DNA from: an uncultured Sulfitobacter sp.
GTDB lineage: Bacteria; Pseudomonadota; Alphaproteobacteria; Rhodobacterales; Rhodobacteraceae
Length of the DNA stretch: 64,000 bases
Direction: 5' to 3'
Assembly: GCF_947499945.1 (NCBI RefSeq)
Contig: NZ_CANMQD010000001.1
Span: 1,947,501 to 2,011,500 of the forward strand
The notes beneath the pieces were generated by a model, which did not search any database, was not told where the DNA came from, and saw only the letters and a list, made by a program, of their open reading frames with translations. Position numbers and translations under genes: made by a program. Position 1 is the stretch's first letter; each line of letters opens with the position of its first letter. This document shows positions 12,283-21,787 of this stretch, in pieces.

Positions 12283-12366
12283 GGGATGCTCCGGTTGGGG
12301 CTGGATATGCTGTTGCGATGGGCTTACCCATGGCGCAGGTTCCCGTCAACAGACCGAAAGAGACCG

Positions 12367-13074
12367 ATGCCAAACGAGTACACGCCACAAAACGATCCTG
12401 ATTTCGAGCCACCTTTCAATAAACTGCCTGTTGTGGTGGTGGTCCTGTTCCTGCTGATGGCGGGGGTCGAGGCGGTGCTGTCGCTGGGCGAGGCGGGGTT
12501 GGTAGGCGGACCAAACGCGATAGGTTGGCGTCTGGCACTCGTGCGCGACTGGGGATTCTCGGGTGATTTGTTCGATGCGATGATTGCGCAAAACTACTGG
12601 ACTGCACAACATGTTGCACGGCTCATTACCTATCCGTTTATCCACCTCAGCTTCACCCACGCGCTGCTCGCGATCGTTCTGATGTTGGCGCTGGGGAAGA
12701 TGGCGGCAGAAGTGATGGGGCAGTTTGCGATGCTGGCGCTGTTTATGCTGTCGGGCATTGGTGGGGCATTGGCCTATGCTCTTCTGCTGGATGACCCTGT
12801 CTGGCTGGTGGGTGCCTACCCGTCTGTTTATGGTCTGATCGGCGGCTACAGCTTTTTGATGTGGCGTAGGTTGGGGGCAACGGGCGGCCAGCAGATGCAG
12901 GCGTTTACCCTCATCGGAATGCTGATGGGCCTACAATTGGTCTGGAGCCTGTTCGGCACCGTAGGCAACGGCTGGGTCGCGGAATTATCAGGTTTTATCT
13001 GCGGTTTCTTACTTTGCTTTCTTTGTGCCCCCGGCGAATGGGCAAAGATATTGGGGCGGTTGCGCCAGCGCTAA
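12367..13074 (+). CDS. Rhomboid-like membrane protein lacking catalytic residues
   Basis: A 235-residue protein with about six membrane helices. The fold markers of rhomboids are present: HLSFTH before TM2, a YGLIGG helix, and a late GF helix. The protease residues are not. Where rhomboids have GxSGxxYG this has GAYPSVYG (residues 149-156, Tyr151 at the catalytic Ser position). The usual AH before GG is A205-E206, and the HxxxN of TM2 is H98xxxA102. It is therefore predicted to be a pseudoprotease that may bind or guide membrane proteins. The frame is open upstream, but the ATG at 12367 gives the expected N-terminus. Confidence 0.82.
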   Translation: MPNEYTPQNDPDFEPPFNKLPVVVVVLFLLMAGVEAVLSLGEAGLVGGPNAIGWRLALVRDWGFSGDLFDAMIAQNYWTAQHVARLITYPFIHLSFTHALLAIVLMLALGKMAAEVMGQFAMLALFMLSGIGGALAYALLLDDPVWLVGAYPSVYGLIGGYSFLMWRRLGATGGQQMQAFTLIGMLMGLQLVWSLFGTVGNGWVAELSGFICGFLLCFLCAPGEWAKILGRLRQR

Positions 13075-14615
13075 CCGCCGCGCCGCATGGCTGATTTAAA
13101 CTCTGACAATCTGAATGCCCCAAAGAGTTGCCCCGCGCCAAAATAGACCACAGCGCCAATGCTCAGAAGGATCAGAAGGCCCAACCCGCGCCACCATGGT
13201 AGGGCAAGCAATGGGCCGATTTGCAGGTTTACGAACCATAGCACAGCACCCATTACCACGGATGCCGCAATGATCCGCCAGATGCGTTTGCGAAAGCGAG
13301 CGTCGACACGTGCCGCATCGCCAAAGCCACGTGCGCCGAAGGCCAGTTGTGCATACATCGCCCAGCCTGCCACTGTCGCGGCGATTGCAGGGGCAAGCCA
13401 GCCGACCCACGGCGCCAAGCCAATCGCGAGGCCTGCATTCACGGTCATTGCAACCACAGCGTAGTAGAAAGGCCGCTTTGTATCGGCGCGCGCGAAGTAA
13501 AGGGGCTGCACGATCTTTTGCAGAACAAAGGCAGGCAGACCGAGGCCATAGATCATTACGGCAGTGGCAATCGCAGCGGTATCATCAGGACCAGAAGCGC
13601 CTCGCTCGAACAGAACAGAAATGAGCGTAAGCGGGATAACCATAAGCGCGATGGCGGAAGGGATAGTAAGCGCGAGCGAGATTTCGGCAGCGCGGCTGAG
13701 TGCGGATTTTGCACCTGCATCATCACCTGCCTGAAGGCGACGCGAAAGTTCGGGGAGGAGGACGATGCCCACAGCGATACCGACCACGCCCAAGGGGAGT
13801 TGATAGAGCCTGTCAGCCGCGAAAAGCCAGCTCACTGCGTTCTCATATTGCGATGCGACCAATTGGCCTACGACAAGATTGATTTGCATCACACCGGAGG
13901 CGAGGGCGGCAGGCAGGGCAATCATTACCAGATCGCGCATGTCCTTGTTCCAGCGTGGACGCTTGGGTCGCAGGTCAAATCCCGCTTGGGACGCTGCGCG
14001 CCACGTAAGGGCAAGCTGTGCGACACCTGCAATCGGGATCGCCCATATAAGCCAGTTAATGGCTTCGCCCCCTGTCACTGCAGCCATGGTTAGGGCGGAA
14101 ATGACAAAGATGTTGAGCAGTACGGGTGCTGCGGCGGCCACGGCAAAGCGGCCTGTGGCGTTGAGGATGCCAGAGAAGAGAGCCGAAAGCGACATGAACA
14201 GGATGTAGGGAAAGGCGATGCGGCCAAAGCCGACAGTCATGTCAAAACGTGCGTCGTCGGAAAAACCCTCCGCCGTGGCCCAAACCAGCGCAGGCATAAA
14301 GATCATGCCAAGGGCGGTCAGAAGTGTGACAACAAAGAACAGTCCTGAAAACGCGTTTTGGGCAAAGGCGGCAGCGTCCGTATCGGCCTCAAGGCGCTTG
14401 GAAAACATCGGCACAAAGGCTGCGTTAAACGCCCCTTCGGCAAAGAAGCGGCGGAACATATTGGGTAAGCGGAAGGCGGCCACAAATGCGTCCATCACAG
14501 GGCCAGGGCCGACAAGCGACAGGATCATAACTTCGCGCACAAAGCCCAAGATGCGGCTCAACAGGGTCCAGACCCCTACAGTGAAAAAGCCTGTCATCAG
14601 GCGAATGGGTTTCAT
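13071..14615 (-). CDS. murJ: Lipid II flippase MurJ
   Basis: Flips the peptidoglycan precursor lipid II across the inner membrane. At 514 residues with about 14 helices it has the family's normal size. The start MKPIRLMTGFFTVGVWTLLSRILGFVREVM and the segment FVAAFRLPNMFRRFFAEGAFNAAFVP are the strongly conserved MurJ/MviN signatures. The frame extends 40 codons upstream, but the ATG at 14615 matches the family start. The stop overlaps the convergent rhomboid-like gene by 4 bp. It links to the other envelope genes in the window (rodA, mrdA, mreBCD). Confidence 0.96.
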   Translation of the reverse strand: MKPIRLMTGFFTVGVWTLLSRILGFVREVMILSLVGPGPVMDAFVAAFRLPNMFRRFFAEGAFNAAFVPMFSKRLEADTDAAAFAQNAFSGLFFVVTLLTALGMIFMPALVWATAEGFSDDARFDMTVGFGRIAFPYILFMSLSALFSGILNATGRFAVAAAAPVLLNIFVISALTMAAVTGGEAINWLIWAIPIAGVAQLALTWRAASQAGFDLRPKRPRWNKDMRDLVMIALPAALASGVMQINLVVGQLVASQYENAVSWLFAADRLYQLPLGVVGIAVGIVLLPELSRRLQAGDDAGAKSALSRAAEISLALTIPSAIALMVIPLTLISVLFERGASGPDDTAAIATAVMIYGLGLPAFVLQKIVQPLYFARADTKRPFYYAVVAMTVNAGLAIGLAPWVGWLAPAIAATVAGWAMYAQLAFGARGFGDAARVDARFRKRIWRIIAASVVMGAVLWFVNLQIGPLLALPWWRGLGLLILLSIGAVVYFGAGQLFGAFRLSEFKSAMRRGG

Positions 14616-14728
14616 GGTGTTTGCCTTTGCTGCGCTTAGTGCATGGCGTAGCGATTGGACGCAGCCGTTGCAAATGTCTTTTGTGAGTGGTTGCGCGTGC
14701 GCGGATTTTTCCCGATGGTGCGCGGGAT

Positions 14729-15673
14729 ATGACACCTAAACGCATCTTTCTCACGGGCGCCACTGGTACGGCGGGCCGTGCTACGCTGGCAGCCTTGCAA
14801 GAGGCGGGCCACGAGGTTGTGTGTTTTACCCGCGCCGTGGCCGATTTGGATGCGGAGGTGCGTGTCGGGGACGCTGGTGATCCGATATCACTTATCCGGG
14901 ACGGATTGCGTGGTGAGGCGTTTGACGCCGTCGTGTCTTGCATTGCATCGCGTACGGGCACGCCGCGCGATGCTTGGCTGGTGGATTATGGGCACAACTC
15001 GGTATTGTTGGACGCGGCAAAGGCAGCGGGCATCGTGCAGTTTGTCATGCTTTCGGCCATTTGTGTGCAAAAGCCGCTTTTGGAATTTCAGCATGCCAAG
15101 CTGGCGTTTGAAGCGGAGTTAATGGCTTCAGGGCTGACCTACTCCATTGTGCGGCCAACAGCGTTTTTCAAATCGCTGTCGGGCCAATTGGACCGTATGC
15201 GGGCGGGTAAGCCGTTTTTGGTGTTTGGGGATGGTAAGTTGACGGCGTGCAAGCCGATCAGCGACCGAGATTTAGGGGCGTTTATTGCAAGCTGTGTGGG
15301 CAATCCCGAGCGCGCCAATCAGGTGTTGCCCATTGGTGGCCCTGGCCCTGCGATTACGCCGATGGATCAGGCCGAGGCGCTGTTTGCGCTGCTGGGGAAA
15401 CCTGTGCGTGTAAAGCGGGTGCCTGTAGCGATGATGGATGCCATTCGCAGTGTGCTGCGCGTTTTGGGGAAGGTCAGCCCCAAGATGGCGGATAAGGCCG
15501 AGTTGGTTGGCATCGGGCGCTATTATGCAACGGAATCAATGCTGGTTTGGGATGGCACCCGCTATGATGCGGATGCTACGCCCGAAACAGGTACGGACAC
15601 CCTGTTTGAGTTTTACGCGACATTGCTTTCAGAGGGCCGCAGTGTTGCGCTGGGCGATCATTCGGTTTTCTGA
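14729..15673 (+). CDS. bciA: Divinyl (proto)chlorophyllide a 8-vinyl-reductase, BciA type
   Basis: Reduces the C8 vinyl group of (bacterio)chlorophyll precursors using NADPH. The 314-residue protein starts with a Rossmann nucleotide-binding loop (RIFLTGATGTAGRATL), has YSIVRPTAFFKSLSGQ in the substrate domain, and ends with the BciA/DVR signature ALGDHSVF. The ATG at 14729 is preferred over a GTG 42 bases upstream because it places the Rossmann strand at the N-terminus. No other photosynthesis gene is in the window, so phototrophy of the organism is inferred. It converges on the MFS gene with a 16-bp overlap. Confidence 0.85.
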   Translation: MTPKRIFLTGATGTAGRATLAALQEAGHEVVCFTRAVADLDAEVRVGDAGDPISLIRDGLRGEAFDAVVSCIASRTGTPRDAWLVDYGHNSVLLDAAKAAGIVQFVMLSAICVQKPLLEFQHAKLAFEAELMASGLTYSIVRPTAFFKSLSGQLDRMRAGKPFLVFGDGKLTACKPISDRDLGAFIASCVGNPERANQVLPIGGPGPAITPMDQAEALFALLGKPVRVKRVPVAMMDAIRSVLRVLGKVSPKMADKAELVGIGRYYATESMLVWDGTRYDADATPETGTDTLFEFYATLLSEGRSVALGDHSVF

Positions 15674-16872
15674 GGCGGCGCGATCTGGACCCACCGTGCT
15701 GTGACTGCGAGAGCGGCAATGCAGATCAGTCCGCCAACGGTGTACCAGCCAAGGATGCGCTGAAGATCATCCGCTGGCAATAACCCTGCATCACTCGCGG
15801 TCGTCGCGGCAAGGATGAGAGTTCCAGCGAAGAGCACTTTTCCACCGAGGCTTTTGAGCGACAGATAAGTCGCGCGGGTGCCGTCCTCCAGCAAGGGTTG
15901 GATGCGGGCGAGGATGAAGGGGTTGGCGAGCGAGTCTGGCACAATGCGCAATAGCAGCACGCCGATGATCAGCGTGGAGGTGCTGGTAGCGAGTGCGCCG
16001 ATGAGTGCGATTTGCAGGCCGAAGGCGCAGAGCAGCAGTAGCGGCAGGCCCAACGCGTGGCGCAATCGCAGAGCGGCCAAGGAGGCAAGTACAGAGGTCA
16101 GCATCATCGCGCTTGTGATGGCTCCGCTGACCAGCGGAGCATCGGCGGCAAGGCCCCATCCCTCAAGTGCTGTGAGGATGAAGGGCTGACCAAAGACAAA
16201 GGGTAGGTGGCTGAATCCGTACATCAAAACCGAGAGAGTGAAGAGCCATGCTAGGACGGGATGTAAGAGGGCAGTTTTGAGTGTGGCAAGCTGGCCGCGC
16301 AGCGCCTCCATCGCTTTGCGCGGCGGCTCGGACATGGCAAACACCAAGAGAGCGGCGATGGCGAATGCAAGCGCTGTGGCAAAGAAAGGCAAGCTGTCTG
16401 ACCACATGCTCATCGCGCCGCCAAAGATCGCGGAGAGGGCGAAGCCTACCAGCGAGAAACGCCATGCGCGGACTTCTTGTTCTTCGACTTCATCGGCGCG
16501 GCCTGCGGCCTCCAGCGACTCGTATAGTAGGGAAGAATCGGTTCCAGATTTGAAGGCGGAGCCAGCGCCGAGGAGTGCTTGGCCCAAAGCGAAAAGGGCA
16601 AAGCTGCCGCTTAAGGCAAGCACGAGGCAACCTAGTAGGGAGCAGAGCGTAGACAGCAGAAGCGTAAACCGGCGGCCGATGCGGTCTGAGAAATAGCCGG
16701 AGGGTACTTCGAGGACCGTGACGGAGATATCGTAGACGGAATAGAGGATGATCGCCTCTGCGCCTGACAAGTTGCTCTGAAAATAAAGGAACCAGACCGC
16801 TTGCCAGAACAGCAGGGAATTGAGGAATTGAAACCACGGGATCAGCGCAATGGTGCGCGTGGCACTTATCAA
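15658..16872 (-). CDS. MFS transporter
   Basis: A 404-residue major facilitator protein with twelve predicted helices. The loop between TM2 and TM3 reads VPSGYFSDRIGRRFTLL, the MFS motif A; a long cytoplasmic stretch with EEQEVRAWRF follows TM4. The sequence type resembles drug or metabolite exporters, but the substrate is unknown. Its start overlaps the end of glnD by 4 bp (ATGA), so it is probably translated from the glnD transcript. Confidence 0.85.
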   Translation of the reverse strand: MISATRTIALIPWFQFLNSLLFWQAVWFLYFQSNLSGAEAIILYSVYDISVTVLEVPSGYFSDRIGRRFTLLLSTLCSLLGCLVLALSGSFALFALGQALLGAGSAFKSGTDSSLLYESLEAAGRADEVEEQEVRAWRFSLVGFALSAIFGGAMSMWSDSLPFFATALAFAIAALLVFAMSEPPRKAMEALRGQLATLKTALLHPVLAWLFTLSVLMYGFSHLPFVFGQPFILTALEGWGLAADAPLVSGAITSAMMLTSVLASLAALRLRHALGLPLLLLCAFGLQIALIGALATSTSTLIIGVLLLRIVPDSLANPFILARIQPLLEDGTRATYLSLKSLGGKVLFAGTLILAATTASDAGLLPADDLQRILGWYTVGGLICIAALAVTARWVQIAPPQKTE

Positions 16873-19643
16873 CTGTCGGCGCGGGCAACCCCTTCGAGAA
16901 TCGCCTCGCGAAGACGCTTTTCAAGCGTGCGCTGTTTGCTTTCGGAATAGTATTTTAGGCCAAACATATCCTTCACATAGAAGGTATCGACGACCTGCTC
17001 CCCGTAGGTCGCAATCACGGCATTGGCGACATAGACATTGGCCGCCGCAAGAGTGCGTGCGAGATCATAGAGAAGGCCGGGACGATCGCGGGTGTCCACT
17101 TCGATGATCGTATAAATCTCGGAGCCGTCATTGTCGAAAGTGATAGAAGTCGGCACGCGGAACGCTTTTTCGCGCTTTTTTACCTTATCGCGGGACTTTA
17201 GCGCATCGCGGGCGATCACTTCACCCCTCAGAGTCTTCTCGATCATCTGGCGCAGGCGGGGCAGTTTTGAGGCCTCATAGGCGTTGCCCTCACTGTCCTG
17301 AATCCAAAACGCATCGGTGATATAGCCGTCTTTGGTTGTATAGCTGCGGGCATCCACCACGTTGGCACCAACCAGTGCCAGGGCACCGGCAAGGCGGCTA
17401 AAGATGCCGTGGTGATCAGGCATGACAAAACAGGCACGCGTCGCGTCGCGGTCCTCGTCGGGGTGCAGATCAATCTGGACCACATCAGGATCCACATCGC
17501 GCAGCAGTTTCGCAAAAACGACATGGGCAGTCACATGCAGACCCTGCCAATAAGGGTCATAATGGCGCCCTGTCTCGATCTGGAGGGCCTTCTTGGGCCA
17601 GTCAGGTAATGCCTCGCGCAGGGCCTTCTTCGCCTCTGCACCTCTGTTCTGGCGGTTGAGGTCTTCAAGGCCGGTTTCCAGCGCACGCTCGGTCTGGCGG
17701 TAGAGGGCGCGGATCAGTACGGCCTTCCAGTTGTTCCATGTGTCAGGACCGACGCCGCGAATATCACAAACCGTCAGGACGCATAACAGGTCAAGGCGCT
17801 TCACGGTCTGGACGGCTTTGGCAAAGTCGCGGACAGTGCGCGGGTCGGAGATATCACGCTTTTGCGCCATATCAGACATCAGCAGGTGATAGCGCACAAG
17901 CCATTCGACGGTATCGACTTCGTCTTGTTTGAGGCCGAGGCGCGGCGCCACTTTTCGCACGATCTGAGCCCCGAGGATGGAGTGGTCTTCGGACCTGCCT
18001 TTGCCGATATCATGCAGCAACAGAGCCACATAAAGCACTTTGCGGTTCACACCACGGTTCAGGATAGAAGAGGCCACGGGCAACTCTTCTTCCAACTCGT
18101 TCTTCTCAATACGGGCGAGGTTGGCAATGGTCTGGATGATATGCTCGTCCACAGTATAGCTGTGATACATATTGAACTGCATCATCGCCACGATCGGCTC
18201 AAACTCGGGGATAAACGCTGCAAGCATGCCCAACTCGTTCATGCGGCGCAGGGCACGCTCGGGGTTGCCATGTTTGAGCAGCAGATCAAGGAAAATGCGC
18301 TGGGCTTCGGGATTGGTCCGAACGGTGTCGGTGATCAGGTGCAGGTTCGCTTTGACCGTTCGCATAGCGTCGGGATGGATGAGCATGCCCGTACGCAGCG
18401 CTTCTTCAAACAGCCGCAGCATGTTCAGCGGATCGCTCAGAAATGCGGCTTCGTCTGCAATCGCGATCCGGTTGTGGACAACCCGATAACCCTCTTTGAT
18501 CTTTGGCTTGCGGCGGAACCAGCGCTCCAGCAGCGGCTCGGACTTTACATGCATGTCCTCAAGTTTGGTCAGAAAGATGCGCGTAAGATCCCCTACTACG
18601 GTGGCGTGGCGGAAATAGGCCTGCATAAAGACTTCGACAGCGCGGCGGCCGTTTTGATCCTCGTATTGCATTGCTTCGGCCACACTCACTTGCATGTCAA
18701 AAGTGAGCTGTTCGGTGGCTCGTTTTGTTAGCAGGTGCAGGTGTCCGCGCACGGCCCAAAGGAAGTTTTCAGCGGCTTTGAAGGTCTCGTATTCCTCTGC
18801 GCGGAACACACCAGCGGCGACGAGATCAGCGGAATGTTCTACGCCGTGAATGTATTTCGCGATCCAGAATAGAGATTGAAGGTCGCGTAGCCCGCCTTTG
18901 CCCTCTTTGACGTTCGGCTCGACCACATATCGCTGGCCTTGTTTGAGGTGGCGGCTGTCACGCTCCTCCAGCTTTGCCTCAATGAACGCTTGACCAGAGC
19001 CAGAGAAGAGGTCGCGTTTGAGGGTTTCATCCAGTTGCTCGGCCAGATCGGTGTCGCCGCAGACATATCGGTGCTCCAGCAGAGCGGTCTGGATGGTGTA
19101 ATCTTCTGTCGCCAGCTGCACGCAGTCCGTTATCGTGCGGGTTGCATGCCCGACCTTCAGCTTTAGGTCCCACAGGATATATAGCATCGCCTCGATGATG
19201 GTGTTCGTCCATTTGGTGCTCGTATTTGGCACCAAAAACAGAAGGTCTACGTCCGAGAAGGGGGCCATCTCTCCACGGCCATAGCCGCCAACACCGATCA
19301 CGCTGAGTACGGGTGCTTTCTTTGGGGCTGGATGGAGGTGCTGTGTGGTGACGAAAAGCGCCGATTTTACCATGCCGTCCGTCAGATAAGTATAGGAGGC
19401 GGTCATCGCTGCCGCATCAAATGGCGCTGCAGAAAAAGCAGATGCAATTGCCGCGCGCCCGTTGGCTTGTGCGGCTTTCAAAATTTCAATGGTTTCGGAG
19501 CGCAGGTCTGCAGGGGTTGCAGCGCGTTCTGCGGCCTCGGCAATCTGTGCGTCGATTGCGAGGTGGTTATAGATCTCGTTGGGTGATGCACTCAGACGCG
19601 GCGCAAGGGCGGCGTCTGAGTTTGGTTGGTCCGTGCTGTTCAC
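16869..19643 (-). CDS. glnD: Bifunctional [protein-PII] uridylyltransferase / uridylyl-removing enzyme
   Basis: The nitrogen sensor that adds UMP to PII proteins when glutamine is low and removes it when glutamine is high. Its 924 residues have the full domain order: nucleotidyltransferase with GVGGYGRGEMAPFSDVDLLF (about 115-135), a central helical region, an HD phosphohydrolase domain with LLHDIGKGRSEDH, and two C-terminal ACT domains (DHHGIFSRLAGALALVGANV and DTRDRPGLLYDLARTLAAAN) that sense glutamine. All signature residues look intact. The MFS gene is coupled downstream and the LpoA-like gene ends 8 bp upstream of its start. Confidence 0.97.
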   Translation of the reverse strand: MNSTDQPNSDAALAPRLSASPNEIYNHLAIDAQIAEAAERAATPADLRSETIEILKAAQANGRAAIASAFSAAPFDAAAMTASYTYLTDGMVKSALFVTTQHLHPAPKKAPVLSVIGVGGYGRGEMAPFSDVDLLFLVPNTSTKWTNTIIEAMLYILWDLKLKVGHATRTITDCVQLATEDYTIQTALLEHRYVCGDTDLAEQLDETLKRDLFSGSGQAFIEAKLEERDSRHLKQGQRYVVEPNVKEGKGGLRDLQSLFWIAKYIHGVEHSADLVAAGVFRAEEYETFKAAENFLWAVRGHLHLLTKRATEQLTFDMQVSVAEAMQYEDQNGRRAVEVFMQAYFRHATVVGDLTRIFLTKLEDMHVKSEPLLERWFRRKPKIKEGYRVVHNRIAIADEAAFLSDPLNMLRLFEEALRTGMLIHPDAMRTVKANLHLITDTVRTNPEAQRIFLDLLLKHGNPERALRRMNELGMLAAFIPEFEPIVAMMQFNMYHSYTVDEHIIQTIANLARIEKNELEEELPVASSILNRGVNRKVLYVALLLHDIGKGRSEDHSILGAQIVRKVAPRLGLKQDEVDTVEWLVRYHLLMSDMAQKRDISDPRTVRDFAKAVQTVKRLDLLCVLTVCDIRGVGPDTWNNWKAVLIRALYRQTERALETGLEDLNRQNRGAEAKKALREALPDWPKKALQIETGRHYDPYWQGLHVTAHVVFAKLLRDVDPDVVQIDLHPDEDRDATRACFVMPDHHGIFSRLAGALALVGANVVDARSYTTKDGYITDAFWIQDSEGNAYEASKLPRLRQMIEKTLRGEVIARDALKSRDKVKKREKAFRVPTSITFDNDGSEIYTIIEVDTRDRPGLLYDLARTLAAANVYVANAVIATYGEQVVDTFYVKDMFGLKYYSESKQRTLEKRLREAILEGVARADS

Positions 19644-19651
19644 TGGCGCAC

Positions 19652-20830
19652 TCAGAAGCCTGCGCCGCCGAACGCCTTGGGTGCAGCTTCGAGTAGGACT
19701 ACCTGATTGTTGCGCACCGTAGCGACAGCAAGGCCACGCTCGTTTGTGCCGTCTTTGAGCAGGCGGAAGATACCGTTTGCACCACGGAAACCGGCACCTT
19801 GGGTCAGTGCGGACGCTGTCAGTGCATTGCCCTTTTTACTTTTCACAAGTGAGCCAATGGCGGCGATACCGTCAAAGGCGAGACCTGCAATGTCCAAGGG
19901 ACGCTCGCCGTAGGTCGCGTTATAACGTGCAGCGAAGGCCGCGCTTGCGCCTGGGTCAGGAAGAGCGAACCAGCCACCTTGGATGCCCGGAATGGCGAGC
20001 GTCTGTGCTGGGATATCCCAACGCGACAGGCCAACAAATTGTGTTGTGTTATTTTTGATGCCTGAGGCGGGTAGCAAGTCACCCAAAAGAGGCAAAGCCG
20101 TTGAGGAGTTCGCCGTCATGAACAGTGCGTTTGCGCCTGTGCTGTCGATGGCAGCTTTTACACGAGGGATTGCTGCGCGTACGGCCTCTTGGCTAAGCGC
20201 ATACTCGATATCACCTGACATGGTGGCACCGTTTGCTGCGATTGCCCGCTGGATTGCGTTCCGCCCTAACTGACCGCCGATGTTGTTCGCATGAAGCACG
20301 ACAATCTTGTCTTTGCCCGTGCGCTTTGCATAGCGGACCAAGCGGTTGGCGGTGGTGTCAAATGTTGGTCCAAGCACAAAGACGTTTCCGCCAGCGATTG
20401 TTGTATTATTGGAGAAGGACAGGACGTTCACACCAGATTCAGCAACAGCAACGCCTGCTGCATTTGCGGCTTCACCATAGACAGGTCCAAGAATAATCTT
20501 CGCGCCTTCTGCCACAGCCTGAGAAGCTGCTGTTGCGGCATTGGATGCTTTTCCTGCCGTGCCATATACCCGCAGATTGATCTTCACACCTTCAAGGTCG
20601 CGGATGGCAAGGCGTGCTGCGTTCTCGAGGTTCTTGGCCAGAAGATCGTCGGAGGCTGTGCCCCCACGCGGAACCAAAAGTGCAACAGCGATCGGCTCAT
20701 TCGGGTCAATCTTGGGACCACCACCAAGGCCACCCAGCATCGCAGGATCACAGGCTGACAACATCATTGCAAAGATTGGCAGCATTAGCATCCGGATCGG
20801 CTTTCGGATGGTGCGCAGAATGGCAAACAT
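19652..20830 (-). CDS. LpoA-like lipoprotein, penicillin-binding protein activator
   Basis: 392 residues with a lipoprotein signal peptide ending in the lipobox LSAC (Cys at about 26). The rest is a periplasmic type I binding-protein fold (PIAVALLVPRGG, KIILGPVYGEAANAAGVAVAE), like branched-chain amino acid binding proteins and the LpoA C-terminal domain. In this lineage the gene sits divergently from rsmI and is annotated as a PBP activator. A role in stimulating outer-membrane-linked peptidoglycan synthesis is inferred from family and context. It lacks the N-terminal TPR half of enterobacterial LpoA. Confidence 0.8.
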   Translation of the reverse strand: MFAILRTIRKPIRMLMLPIFAMMLSACDPAMLGGLGGGPKIDPNEPIAVALLVPRGGTASDDLLAKNLENAARLAIRDLEGVKINLRVYGTAGKASNAATAASQAVAEGAKIILGPVYGEAANAAGVAVAESGVNVLSFSNNTTIAGGNVFVLGPTFDTTANRLVRYAKRTGKDKIVVLHANNIGGQLGRNAIQRAIAANGATMSGDIEYALSQEAVRAAIPRVKAAIDSTGANALFMTANSSTALPLLGDLLPASGIKNNTTQFVGLSRWDIPAQTLAIPGIQGGWFALPDPGASAAFAARYNATYGERPLDIAGLAFDGIAAIGSLVKSKKGNALTASALTQGAGFRGANGIFRLLKDGTNERGLAVATVRNNQVVLLEAAPKAFGGAGF

Positions 20831-20918
20831 GGTAACGGTACTCCCCAGTCAAAGGCGCAGGTACGGTCCTGCGCTGTCATTCCGGCAATCATATCGTGTC
20901 CAAGGAGCGGGTCCAGCG

Positions 20919-21782
20919 TTGAATATTAATATGCAGAAGTTAGCGCCCGGAATCACCTTTGTAGGTGTTCCGATAGGCACAGCACGCGACATAACCTTGC
21001 GTGCATTAGACGTGTTGGCGAGTGCCGATATGCTGGTGGCAGAGGATACCAGAAGCCTTCTTAAGCTCATGGATATTCACGGAATTTCACTCGATGGGCG
21101 TAAGATATCCGCCTTGCATGATCACTCCCCTGCAGGGGCGGTGGAGCGCCTCATCACGGCCGCGCAAGGGGGAAAATCCATCGCTTATGCCTCTGAGGCA
21201 GGGATGCCACTTATTGCCGATCCGGGGTTTGAGCTTTCGCGGGCCGCCGCAGCCGCAGGCGTGGCCGTAACTTGCGCGCCTGGGCCTTCTGCGGTGCTTA
21301 CAGCCCTTACATTGGGAGGTTTGCCGACTGATGCGTTCAATTTTACCGGATTTCTACCAAGTACAAAAGCGGCAAGGCTAACTGCGCTGGAAGGGCTGCG
21401 CGATGTACGTGCCACTTTGGTATTTTACGAATCGGCGCGGCGCGTCGGAGTGATGCTCAAGGACGTACAAACCGCCTTAGGAGGGGAGAGACGTGTAGCA
21501 GTGTGCCGCGAACTTACCAAAAAGTTTGAGGAAATTAGGCGCGGAACAGCCGCTGAATTGGCCGAATACTACGCTGAAAACAAAACCAAGGGCGAAATTG
21601 TCGTATTGGTGGATCGGGGCGATTTAGAAACAATTAACTCGGATGATTTAGAAGTGGCGCTGAAGGCTGCCTTGGAAGAGTTATCGATGCGAGACGCTGT
21701 GGACTTGGTCGCGAAGGCCCACGCGTTACCGCGCAGACAGGTGTATCAGGCAGCGTTGGAGCTTAGCTCAAACAAGGACTGA
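20919..21782 (+). CDS. rsmI: 16S rRNA (cytidine(1402)-2'-O)-methyltransferase
   Basis: Methylates the 2'-OH of C1402 in 16S rRNA using SAM. The tetrapyrrole-methylase fold is evident: GITFVGVPIGTARDITLRAL at the N-terminus, ADMLVAEDTRSLLKLM, and the SAM loop region SEAGMPLIADPGFEL. The start is likely TTG at 20919: AAGGAG lies 11 bases before it, whereas it is too far from the ATG at 20931, and relatives carry a few residues before the conserved core. Length is 287 residues. It leads the run rsmI-yraN-gshB-esterase. Confidence 0.93.
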   Translation: MNINMQKLAPGITFVGVPIGTARDITLRALDVLASADMLVAEDTRSLLKLMDIHGISLDGRKISALHDHSPAGAVERLITAAQGGKSIAYASEAGMPLIADPGFELSRAAAAAGVAVTCAPGPSAVLTALTLGGLPTDAFNFTGFLPSTKAARLTALEGLRDVRATLVFYESARRVGVMLKDVQTALGGERRVAVCRELTKKFEEIRRGTAAELAEYYAENKTKGEIVVLVDRGDLETINSDDLEVALKAALEELSMRDAVDLVAKAHALPRRQVYQAALELSSNKD

Positions 21783-21787
21783 AGCCG

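Noticed and set aside
17862-18731. 289-codon frame antisense to glnD
   Set aside because: A shadow of the GC-rich codon pattern of glnD; no recognisable domain.
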